In this document: in pieces, positions 58,301 to 64,000 of the stretch
Layout: every line of letters begins with the position of its first letter
How positions within the stretch are numbered: the first letter of the stretch is position 1
From: Callorhinus ursinus
Lineage: Eukaryota > Chordata > Mammalia > Carnivora > Otariidae
Reading direction: 5' to 3'
NCBI RefSeq assembly: GCF_003265705.1
Contig: NW_020313285.1
Coordinates: 16,456,302-16,520,301, forward strand
Length of the DNA: 64,000 nt
Program-made: the position numbers and the translations under genes
Notes under the pieces: model-generated
Databases searched by the model: none
Told to the model about the DNA's origin: nothing
The model's input: only the letters and a program-made list of their open reading frames with translations

Positions 58301-60174
58301 GAGAGCCGCCACCTGCTGGGCCAGCAAAATGGCTCCCTCTTTCTTTCCTTGGTCTGAATAGACTGTGTCTGCCTGGGGCTGATCCCTGAGTACAATGTGG
58401 CTGCAGGGAATTCAGCCCTGGGTGTCTGCGGAGAGGCGGGGGTAGGGGGCTGCTCTGTGTACCCCCAGAGTCAGCTGGATCCTATTTATCAACTCTCAGG
58501 GCTCAAGGGTGGCTAATGGTGTCCTAACACGACTCTGTTAACTCTGAACTGTCCACTGTTTCCTGAGACCCCGTGTCTGTTTGTTTATAGTGGGCAAATG
58601 TGGGAAAGGCTACATGCATCGTGACCCCACAGAGCCCTTCAGAAGACCCCCCCCCCCCCCCCCCCTGTCTCCCAGGGGAGAGTGTCTGCTCTTCACCTTG
58701 GGCACTTATTTTGGAAACGGGGCATTCTCAGAAAGATGACCTCTCAGGGCTGGGTATGAGACAGCCATAAAAAGATAAATCTGTGGCTCCTTTAAAATCT
58801 CATGAAAACTCATCCTTCTCTAAGGTGACAAGTCTTGGGTCACTTCCCACTTTCCTTCACCCTGATCACGCCTCCTCTGGGCCATAAGGCAAACGCTTTT
58901 CCCTTTTCCTCGTAATTGTAGCTCGAACTCCAACTGCCAGGTAATGATGTAAAACGGCAAATATTAAAGTGAGTTAAAATGCTAATACTCCTCCCTTGTT
59001 TTGAACAGGAACTGAAATTCTTGGCAAGTCAGTTCGTATTCTATTCTCTACGTTAGGAGTGTGCACATTTTTTGCAGTAGGCTACATGTTGCTGCCGCTG
59101 TTTGCTTACTTCATCCGAGACTGGCGGATGCTGCTGCTGGCGCTGACGGTGCCGGGGGTGCTGTGCATCCCGCTGTGGTGGTGAGTGTGGCTCGGTCCCA
59201 GACAGCCCCCCCCCGAGGGCCGGCATGCCTGGTGCTGACCCTCGCGCGGGCTGCGTGGTCCCCGTGGAGCTGGCCCTCAAGCCCGGGGCGTGTTGACCTC
59301 ACTGCGGGTGGGCCTGTGTGCCACGCACAGTCTGATTCTCCAAGGTCCCACAGAGCCCCGCTCTCAGGAAACCCGGCCCCACTGAGGCCCCACCCCCACT
59401 CCCCCGCCCCCGCTCTCCTCCGCTGTTGGTTGTTGACGTTGTTTGTGAACATGGTACCCATGGGTTTTGTTGTTTCCAATTCTGCCCCACCCTGCTCTGT
59501 TGACAACTTTCTCTCTCCAGGAAATCTCTTTCTTCTTCTGGATTCAATTCATGTAATTTCCTCAAGCTTCCCTATCACGGGGTGATTAACATCTAGGATG
59601 TGCCTGTTTATCTGCTTTGTCTTTTTTTTTTTAAGACTTTATTTGTCAGAGAGGGAGAGAGAGAGAGAGCACAAGCAGGGGGAGCGGCACACAGAGGGAG
59701 AAGCGGGCTTCCTGCTGAGCAGGGAGCCCGATGCGGGGCTCGATCCCAGGACCCTGGGACCATGACTTGAGCCAAAGGCGGACGCTTCATGACTGAGCCA
59801 CCCAGGCGCCCCGAGGGACCCAGATTCTGACCATAACTTAAGTGAGCCACCCAGGCATCCCTCTGCTTTGTCCTGAAGGGCGAGAGAATTCTTTTCATTT
59901 AATGAGTTGTTAAGAGAAATGTTCTCTCCTTCCTCAATCCTGCCACCCAATTTTGACATATCAGTGTGGGATTAACCAAGTTTGGAGATACTCGCCCCAG
60001 TTTCACCCAATATGATTATGTGGGGAATTTCAGGTGAGAGAAGAGATTAGAATAATGGAATAAGGTCCCAGCTGCACCTTCTTTTTGGATTCCCCATTTC
60101 TTTGGTTTTGGTTTTGGTTTTGGTTTCTTTCTCCCATATTTAAGCAAGAGGAACGGGGATTTCTTCTATTGGTG

Positions 60175-60209
<35 letters not shown>

Positions 60210-63200
60210 TTTTCTCTCATTAATTCTTCTTGATTTGTTTTCATATCAATATCAAATCTCCCAACAGTATAGGTTTTACCGAACTGCTTGATCTCTACCT
60301 GCTTACACACAATGAAAGTTTCTTTGACCATTGTTTAAAAACTCATGGTTTAGACTAGCCCTCGTGGTTCCCTGTCCTTTGTACACAGCCTAGGAATTTT
60401 CCAGAAGGTCCTTTATCTTGCTGCAACTGTTAGGCAGCCTTAGAGACTGACAGGTAGCACATTTTGTCCTTGTTGGACCAGTTAGCTCGGGTTGGACCAC
60501 TCCCAGTTACTGTCTTTTTATCATGTCTAAGACTGCTATCATTTTTCAGTGTAAATTCTTGGCATGGATGTGCCTGAGAGGAGAAAGCAATTTTTCCCTC
60601 AGTTGCCTGGGATTTGAGAGACAGTGTGTTAAAGGTTAGATAACTATTCTGATTTGGAGATCTCCTCTGCAACACAGTCTGAAGGTCAGGAAAACTTATG
60701 GTAAATGAGGACAGGTCATTAACTACAGAGCTCTGACTCCAAGGAAGCACCCCAGATTTACAAGAGCAGGGCAATTTTCGGGAATGAGAGCCATCATGAT
60801 CATCATCATAATCACCAACATCAGCTTTGTCACATCTTCTGACCCTCTTTCCATAATTCCCTTGCTGAGTAAATTTATTGTGAAAGGTGTTGGTGACCAG
60901 AGTTTCTCTTAAGACACAAGACAAGACTATTCAAAGGTTATTTTCTGCCTCTGCAGATGAATGATGTTAATTAATAATCTGTGATCCCTGGCTCTAGCTG
61001 CCATTTTGGACTAAGAGACCAGTACTTCTAAAATATGTCATAAGCAACCTTATTACTGTGTGATTCTATCAGAGGGAGGGAAAGAGAGAAGGAGAATAAA
61101 AATAAAAGGGCCCTGACTGACTATAAGAGATTAGTAGGGATTCTAATTTCTAGGGCTTGGACCTTTGCTTCAGGTTCCAATATTACAGCAAGGAACAACC
61201 CTGATAGGTCAGCCCCTGTGGTTTCCAGTAAAGACAGACCATCCCATGAGGCTCTGCCTTACCCTGGCCCTAAGGAGAGTTCTTCTTTCTGTTGCCCCCG
61301 AGCTGGCTCGTGAGCGCTCCAGGCTGTGGGCACGCTGTACCAGGGACGGGACTGCCCCGGACAGAGGACAGCCCGGAACCAGCACTACAAAGCCGTGTGC
61401 TCATCCTAAAAGTTTAACGACAGTCTTATCATAAAACAAAATCGCTTTCTTACAAACACCTCATTCTTGAGGGTGGGACTTCCTGAAGCCATGCTCGTCA
61501 GTCTAGGTGGGCTGGGGTCATGCAGGGTTGGCTTGGGGCTGCTGGGCTCCCTGCTGCCTTCTCAGTGTGTGATAGAGACTCTCCAGCAGTGCCCTTCCCC
61601 CTGTTCTAGTTGCATTCAATCTACAAAGAAGCTATAGTGTACAACCTCGTTTGGTGCTCCCCTAACTTCTGCAGTGATCAGCTAGACTTGATACTCTGTG
61701 CAGCACAAAAGCTGTAGCCGAAGTAGAGATGGCAGCACACTGAACATCACGGGCGGCAAATGGGAGTAAACCAGAGCCCTGCAGGTGGTTTGGGGATGTT
61801 TTTTATGACTCAAATTCCCTTATAAGGTTTGGCAAGAACGGACCACAAGTATGAACGGGGTACGTGTGTAGGGGCTGGGGAGGGAGCCCATAGACGCAAC
61901 ACAGGGGAAGCTTTGCACTATCTAGCTGACTAAACATTAAGGTCCATGAGGGCCCTTAGAGCCTGTGGGAAGAAAGGTTGGGTATTTCTCAGAACAACCT
62001 TGTGGGGGAAAAGCATTGCTCAGAATTAGAAGGGAGTATACGTGTACATAAGCATGAAGTATACAGTGGCTGGGAAGTAGGAGCTCTAATTCTGCACTAT
62101 AGCAGTAGCCTCTAGCCACACGCACATACTTAAATAAAATAAAACATTCACACTCATTCACACCAGTTACACAGGCTCAATAGCCACATGCCGTTACCAG
62201 CTACGATATTTGGCAACACAGCTACAGCGCAGTGCAGAGCAGTGCAGAAAGCTGCCTTCTTGAACAGTGCGGCTCTACTTACTCAAGATCACGGACCCAA
62301 CATCATCAGAGTTACCCGAGGGACCAACTAAAGGCATCTTCCAAAATGACATAAACTGGGTTCGTGTTTCAACCCACGCGCTGGTAGGCTGGGGAAGGGA
62401 GCTGAGGCTTGACCATTTGATAAGTTGTGTTTTGCTCTGAGGTTAATTGCTGTTGAGGCTTTGGAGGGGCCCGATTAATGATAGGAGGTCTCTGTACCTG
62501 CTACGTGTCGTGTATTTTTCTAGGATCACTGAGCACTGACCAATAGGTAAGGAAAGAAAGAGCCGGCAGAAGAATGGCTAAGAGATACTGAGAAATAAAA
62601 AGTAGGAAAGAATAGAAAAATATAAATAAATGCAAGTATGAGAAGAAGAAATAAGAATAGAAAAAATAGACAAATTAGGAAAGAATAGAAGTGAACGGTG
62701 TGTAATAAAAAAAAATTAAGTTTCTAGACATTAAAAAAAAAAAAGACAACATTATCTCCCAAAGCCTCGTTTGGTTACTCATTGCCCTGGGAATCTGAGA
62801 GCCACAGGGACAGCCCACAGGGGGGTGTCCATGTATCCACCTTCTCCTCTGCCCATGAGAAAAGCCCAAAGAGCATGGATGTCTTGGCCACCTTTACCTG
62901 GTTAACTTCTGACCATCGTCAGCTGGGACACTAGGAATTCTCTAAGGGATGGACGCACTGAAAAGATACTAGATTGTGTTTCTTTAAGAGCCACAATGGT
63001 TATTAAGTTTGAAATCACTTTCTCCCACTGCCTGGTTTACAGCACCCACAGTTAATGTTACCCTTTATGATCTGGTCCTGCCTTCAAGTACAACTGATGA
63101 TCAGTCAGCCCTGTGATTTGATCAGAACTTTGAAACTTGGACGTGCTTTTATTTATTCCTATTATCAATGGAAATTTTATGAGGCCTCCTTCCTGATTTT

Positions 63201-63444
63201 TTTTAAATAGACAAACTACAATCTTACAAAATAAAAATTATTTGGGGGCAACTTACACTGAATAGTATTAAACCTCGTTATTGTGAAAAATTATAAACCA
63301 TGAAAAATTTATTCCAGGTTTATTCCTGAATCGCCCCGGTGGTTGATATCCCAAAGAAGATTTAGAGAGGCTGAAAGTATCATCCAAAAAGCTGCAAAAA
63401 TGAACAACATAGCTGCCCCAACGGTGATTTTTGATCCAATGGAG
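36873..63444 (+). CDS. SLC22A4: SLC22A4 (OCTN1), ergothioneine/organic cation transporter; exons 1-5, gene runs off the right edge
   Basis: The coding sequence so far joins 36873-37265, 47221-47324, 48715-48869, 59009-59180 and 63318-63444: 951 nt, residues 1-317. The human protein has 551, as I recall. It is a 12-TM major facilitator of the SLC22 family at the plasma membrane that takes up ergothioneine with Na+ and also cations such as TEA. TM1 is followed by the large extracellular loop (about 42-141) with sequons N57, N64 and N91. The GRK motif lies at 168-170 after TM2, [12 protein letters not shown] ends exon 3, and PESPRWL is at 278-284. [22 protein letters not shown] and AKMNNIA favour OCTN1 over its neighbour SLC22A5 (OCTN2), which should lie just beyond the window. 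All junctions are GT-AG and in phase. Confidence 0.96.
38350..38450 (+). repeat. MIR-family SINE relic
   Basis: GCCTGAATTCAAATTCTGGC and CTCGCTGTGTGACCTGGGAC match the MIR 5' half. The adjoining 38650-38760 segment resembles the unnamed old repeat at 26060-26560. Confidence 0.65.
39410..39530 (+). repeat. MIR-family SINE relic
   Basis: TAGCCACTTGGTTCACTTCA and AGCCTCAGTTTCCTTAACTG follow the MIR order. Confidence 0.6.
39538..40375 (+). repeat. L1 LINE 3' fragment, split by a SINE
   Basis: AAATCAAAACCACAATGAGA, GGCAAGGATGTGGAGAAATG, GTATGGCAGTTCCTCAAAAA and TATACTAAGTGAAATAAACC are classic L1 ORF2-end and 3' landmarks. The copy has many stops and frameshifts. The SINE at 40143-40335 interrupts it, and L1 sequence (GTAGTTAGTAGGGGCTAGGG) resumes after it. 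Confidence 0.85.
40143..40335 (+). repeat. CAN-SINE, full length, young
   Basis: GGCGCCTGGGTGGCTCAGTT head, close to consensus, ending AAATAAATAAATAAAATCTTT plus poly-A. AAGTAGTTAGTAGG at 40129-40142 recurs from 40336. It sits inside an L1 fragment. Confidence 0.94.
40376..40725 (+). repeat. L1-derived fragment
   Basis: AACAATGGAGGCCAGAAGGC, ATTCAAAATGCTGAAAGATA and AAGACATTCCCAGATACAAA match a known L1 internal segment. It is decayed and comes from a region upstream of that in the copy before it. Confidence 0.75.
40785..41600 (+). repeat. L1 LINE 3' end with internal hairpin and tandem duplication
   Basis: AATCATTAGGGAAATGAAAA through ATTATGCTAAGTGAAAGAAG to TTGTATTTCAATGAAGCTAT, then A-rich. 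A 13-bp inverted repeat (41445-41472) and a 33-bp identical direct repeat (41471-41503 and 41510-41542) sit in its 3' UTR. Confidence 0.8.
42070..42440 (+). repeat. MIR-family SINE interrupted by a CAN-SINE
   Basis: The 5' part (TTAGACACTGTGTCAAACAC) and 3' part (CCTAAAGTCACACAGCCAGA) of one MIR lie on either side of the element at 42138-42313. Confidence 0.7.
42138..42313 (-). repeat. CAN-SINE, reverse, inside a MIR
   Basis: Poly-T/AAGATTTTATTTATTTATTT on the left, head CGCCACCCAGGTGCCC on the right. CCCAGGAGGGGC on the left recurs as CCCAGGAGGGGG on the right. Confidence 0.92.
43020..43150 (+). repeat. MIR-family SINE 3' relic
   Basis: TTCCTCATTTGTGAAATAGG and GCACACAGTAAGCACCCAAC match the MIR 3' half. 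Confidence 0.65.
44351..44518 (-). repeat. CAN-SINE, reverse orientation
   Basis: AAGATTTTATTTATTTATTC on the left, head GAGCCACCCAGGTGCCCC on the right. AATTCTTCATAATTTTT at 44334-44350 and 44519-44535 is a perfect 17-bp duplication. Confidence 0.94.
45000..45330 (+). repeat. MIR-family relic split by a CAN-SINE
   Basis: TATGACTTCAGACAATCACT and CTCAGAGCCTCAGTTTACTC (left) continue as ACTCATACAAAACAGGC (right), the typical MIR core broken by the element at 45063-45271. Confidence 0.65.
45063..45271 (-). repeat. CAN-SINE, reverse, inside a MIR
   Basis: Poly-T and AAGATTTATTTATTTATTTG on the left, diverged head GAGCTGCCCGAGTGCCT on the right. GAGCCTCAGTTTACTC at 45047-45062 and 45272-45287 is a perfect 16-bp duplication. 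Confidence 0.93.
46290..46372. repeat. (TA)n-rich microsatellite
   Basis: About 80 bp of TATATA tracts with two short interruptions. Self-complementary, probably polymorphic and cruciform-prone. Confidence 0.95.
46965..47110 (+). repeat. MIR-family SINE 3' relic
   Basis: GACTTGCCCCAGTAAGTGGC and GCTCTTAGCATC endings suit a MIR 3' half. It lies about 110 bp before exon 2. Confidence 0.55.
47221..47324 (+). CDS. SLC22A4: SLC22A4 coding exon 2 (residues 132-166)
   Basis: Acceptor TTCTCTGGCAG, then TGGAGTCTAGTGTGTGAGGA (WSLVCED). The exon encodes the end of the first extracellular loop and TM2 ([12 protein letters not shown]). The usual family motif is EWNLVC, so Asn133 is replaced by Ser. Donor GTAAGG after ACAG. 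104 nt, as in human by memory. Confidence 0.97.
47325..48714 (+). other. SLC22A4: SLC22A4 intron 2 (1.4 kb)
   Basis: Donor GTAAGG, acceptor GTTCTGCAG. The only clear repeat is the MER20-like element at 48120-48308. Confidence 0.9.
48120..48308 (+). repeat. MER20-like DNA transposon relic (hAT)
   Basis: TTGCATGTTAGACTCACCTG near the left and GCTAAGGTTGAATACCACTG at the right are the opposing ends of a MER20-type element; AATGAGAATCTCAGGAGGTG is its middle. Non-coding. Confidence 0.75.
48715..48869 (+). CDS. SLC22A4: SLC22A4 coding exon 3 (residues 166-218)
   Basis: Acceptor GTTCTGCAG, then GTTTGGCAGGAAGAGCATC (FGRKSI). It encodes the conserved cytoplasmic GRK motif between TM2 and TM3, then TM3 and TM4, and ends with [14 protein letters not shown], a stretch described for OCTN1 as nucleotide-binding-like. 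Donor GTAGGA after CTAG. 155 nt. Confidence 0.97.
50985..51155. promoter_or_regulatory. Small intronic CpG-rich block with GC boxes
   Basis: A C-rich run is followed by GCCTGGGGCGGGGCC and GCTGGGCGGGGCGGGGTGGG, with several CpGs and CGCAGCGCCGCAGCGC. This is unlike the AT-rich sequence around it. It may be a minor promoter or enhancer; no exon is recognisable next to it. Confidence 0.5.
51905..52490 (-). repeat. L1 LINE 3' fragment, reverse orientation
   Basis: TTAAATTGAGATACAATTTG, CCCTGGCAACCACTATGGTT, TTCAAGGTTGGTCCATGCTA and GGAACTGCCATACTG are reverse-strand L1 3' landmarks. Decayed, non-coding. Confidence 0.8.
52945..53060 (+). repeat. MIR-family SINE relic
   Basis: GAGCACCTACCAATGCCAGA, TACTAGGCTCTTTCCATATG and the following segment suit MIR. 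Confidence 0.6.
53830..54270 (+). repeat. MIR-family SINE split by a CAN-SINE
   Basis: TTAAATCCTTGCTGCCCCAC and TTTAAGTCTCAGCTGATTAT (left) continue as ATTACTGTGAAGCTTCAAAG (right). Confidence 0.7.
53944..54141 (-). repeat. CAN-SINE, reverse, inside a MIR
   Basis: AAGATTTATTTATTTATTTT on the left, diverged head TGCCCCCCAGGTGCC on the right. CAGAAGTAATATTCGTTCTT (53924-53943) and CAGAAGTAATATTAGTTCTT (54142-54161) are a 20-bp duplication with one mismatch. Confidence 0.93.
55041..55176. repeat. Left half of an old interspersed repeat
   Basis: ACTGACCCATGAACAATGGG to GAAGCCTTACTGATAA. Its missing continuation (CATACACAGTCGATGAACAC) lies 2.5 kb away at 57679. I cannot name the family with certainty; the pair resembles a common old repeat ending in CCCTTGAACAA-type termini. 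Confidence 0.7.
55173..55176. repeat. Left 4-bp target duplication of the ERV LTR (ATAA)
   Basis: ATAA here and at 57675-57678. The short length matches gammaretrovirus-like (ERV1) integrases. Confidence 0.75.
55392..55406. repeat. Left target-site duplication of the CENPK retrocopy
   Basis: AGAAATTTCCTTTAT here and, identical, at 57310-57324. The left boundary CTTT/AGAA is a known variant of the L1 endonuclease target TT/AAAA. Confidence 0.92.
55446..55500 (+). repeat. MIR fragment inside the retrocopy's 5' UTR
   Basis: GATAAGGAAACTGAGGCACA and ACTTGCCCAAGGTCACACAG are the MIR core. The fragment lies inside the retrocopy's target duplications, so it was part of the reverse-transcribed RNA. 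Confidence 0.85.
56846..57055 (+). repeat. CAN-SINE inserted in the retrocopy's 3' UTR
   Basis: GGGCGCCTGGGTGGCTCAGT head, near-consensus body, AAATAAATAAATAAAATCTTT tail. TAAAAGTATGTAGT at 56832-56845 and 57056-57069 is a perfect 14-bp duplication of retrocopy sequence. Confidence 0.95.
57679..57840. repeat. Right half of the old interspersed repeat
   Basis: CATACACAGTCGATGAACAC, TTGTATGTTATATGTATTCT and CAGTACCGTACTGTATTTAC continue the half at 55041-55176 once the LTR is removed. Confidence 0.7.
58647..58665. repeat. Poly-C run
   Basis: Nineteen consecutive C. The length is likely variable and may be mis-called by sequencing. Confidence 0.9.
59009..59180 (+). CDS. SLC22A4: SLC22A4 coding exon 4 (residues 218-275)
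   Basis: Acceptor TTTTGAACAG, then GAACTGAAATTCTTGGCAAG (TEILGK). It encodes TM5 ([19 protein letters not shown]), the short loop FIRDWR and TM6 ([16 protein letters not shown]). Donor GTGAGT after TGGTG, leaving two bases of Trp275. 172 nt. Confidence 0.97.
59181..63317 (+). other. SLC22A4: SLC22A4 intron 4 (4.1 kb)
   Basis: Donor GTGAGT, acceptor TTTATTCCAG. Apart from the composite SINE at 59622-59861 and simple repeats ((TTTTGG)n near 60104-60126, (TC)n at about 60179-60206) no repeat or gene is recognised. The stretches 60300-62500 and 62560-63300 look unique, the latter A-rich. Confidence 0.9.
59622..59861 (-). repeat. Composite CAN-SINE with a second, truncated head
   Basis: A complete reverse SINE (poly-T at about 59622, head GAGCCACCCAGGCGCCCC at about 59795-59812) is followed, inside the same pair of TCTGCTTTGTC duplications (59611-59621, 59862-59872), by about 30 bp and another head end GAGCCACCCAGGCATCC. 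Confidence 0.85.
63318..63444 (+). CDS. SLC22A4: SLC22A4 coding exon 5 (residues 275-317)
   Basis: Acceptor TTTATTCCAG, then GTTTATTCCTGAATCGCCCC. The exon carries the major-facilitator signature PESPRWL (278-284) at the end of TM6 and the basic cytoplasmic segment [20 protein letters not shown]. Donor GTAAAC after ATGGAG, at a codon boundary. 127 nt. Confidence 0.97.
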
Positions 63445-64000
63445 GTAAACATTTGCAGATGTGTCCTCTTAAAGTCAGCTATTCATTCTTGACTTAATAT
63501 AATCCAGCGTGTGCCCACTATGTACCAGGCTCTGTGTGAGTCCTTGAGACACCGTGATGATTAAGTGCTGAGGTAAAGTCCCCCTCAGAGGGCTGCGTCG
63601 GAATTAGGTGCAATCATATATGTAAACTGCTTAGCCTATAGCAAGTGTGGATTAAATACCAGTCCCCCTTGCCTTTGACAAGTTTTATCTGCAGCTCTTT
63701 ATTGGTATTGCGCCATACCACTGGTGCAGTTACATACCAGTGATCTTTGAAGGTCCAGATGAAGTGGAAAAACTGTGGTTGGGGGTATTCCATCCATGGA
63801 TTTCCCCCACTGTACCCTGAATCAGGCCACAGCTGCTGAGGAAGCTGTGTATGCCTCTAGTCTTTCTGGGTCGTGTCTACAACTTAAAGGCGTGAAGGCA
63901 CAGGCTCGAGGGGTCATCGGTGAAGGCAGGGGGCCACGAGGGAAAGATGATATCCTGTGGAAGCAGCCCTACTTCCTGACAGTCAGTGAGGACCTCAGTG
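63445..64000 (+). other. SLC22A4: SLC22A4 intron 5, start only
   Basis: Donor GTAAAC, with the window ending inside the intron. The segment 63500-63660 (TGCCCACTATGTACCAGGCT) looks like a MIR relic. Exons 6-10 are outside the window. Confidence 0.85.

Larger units (their letters stand above)
48870..59008 (+). other. SLC22A4: SLC22A4 intron 3 (10.1 kb)
   Basis: Donor GTAGGA, acceptor TTTTGAACAG. It holds a GC-rich block (50985-51155), a reverse L1 piece (51905-52490), MIRs, a SINE (53944-54141) and the four-layer nest at 55041-57840. The stretches 48900-50980, 54270-55040 and 57850-58640 show no gene or named repeat. Confidence 0.9.

Noticed and set aside
36873..63444. Assignment of the transporter to SLC22A5 (OCTN2) instead of SLC22A4
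   Set aside because: The N-terminus is nearly identical in the two, but [31 protein letters not shown] and KMNNIA match OCTN1. The position directly after PDLIM4 also fits SLC22A4.
1..64000. CRISPR-like array from the regularly recurring SINE heads
   Set aside because: The copies are hundreds to thousands of bases apart, in both orientations, with their own target duplications, in a eukaryotic genome.

Overview
The window is nuclear DNA from a placental mammal, almost certainly a carnivoran. It is crowded with about twenty tRNA-Lys-derived CAN-SINE copies, recognisable by heads like GGGCGCCTGGGTGGCTCAG, a (CT)n stretch, AATAAATAAAATCTT and a poly-A tail. The SINE subtype looks like the non-canid arctoid type (bear, seal or mustelid group) rather than the dog type; that placement is an inference from memory of consensus sequences.

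The gene content matches the mammalian PDLIM4 - SLC22A4 block (human 5q31), both genes on the + strand. PDLIM4 is complete: seven coding exons between 7976 and 22683 join in frame into a 331-residue PDZ-LIM protein, with a CpG-island promoter upstream and a poly-A signal at 22770. SLC22A4 (OCTN1, the ergothioneine/organic cation transporter) enters with its CpG-island first exon at 36873-37265. It continues with exons 2-5 (47221-47324, 48715-48869, 59009-59180, 63318-63444). These encode residues 1-317; the remaining exons lie beyond the right edge. All splice junctions are GT-AG and all phases agree.

Layout: 1-7500 is gene-free upstream DNA with SINEs; 7560-22800 is PDLIM4; 22800-36000 is the intergenic interval, holding an orphan CpG-rich block (24480-25090), L2/L1 relics and a patch of old endogenous-retrovirus-like sequence (about 30840-33300); 36050-64000 is the 5' half of SLC22A4 with two introns of about 10 kb.

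The most informative non-genic object is in SLC22A4 intron 3 (55041-57840). It is a four-layer nest: an old interspersed repeat is split by a solo ERV LTR, which is split by a processed CENPK retrocopy, which is split by a CAN-SINE. Target-site duplications resolve the three younger insertions, so their order can be read directly. The retrocopy carries a MIR fragment in its 5' UTR, suggesting that its parent transcript used a MIR-derived exon. I see no operon-like, CRISPR, phage or otherwise new coding system; apart from these genes the long open frames are GC-rich or repeat-derived chance frames.
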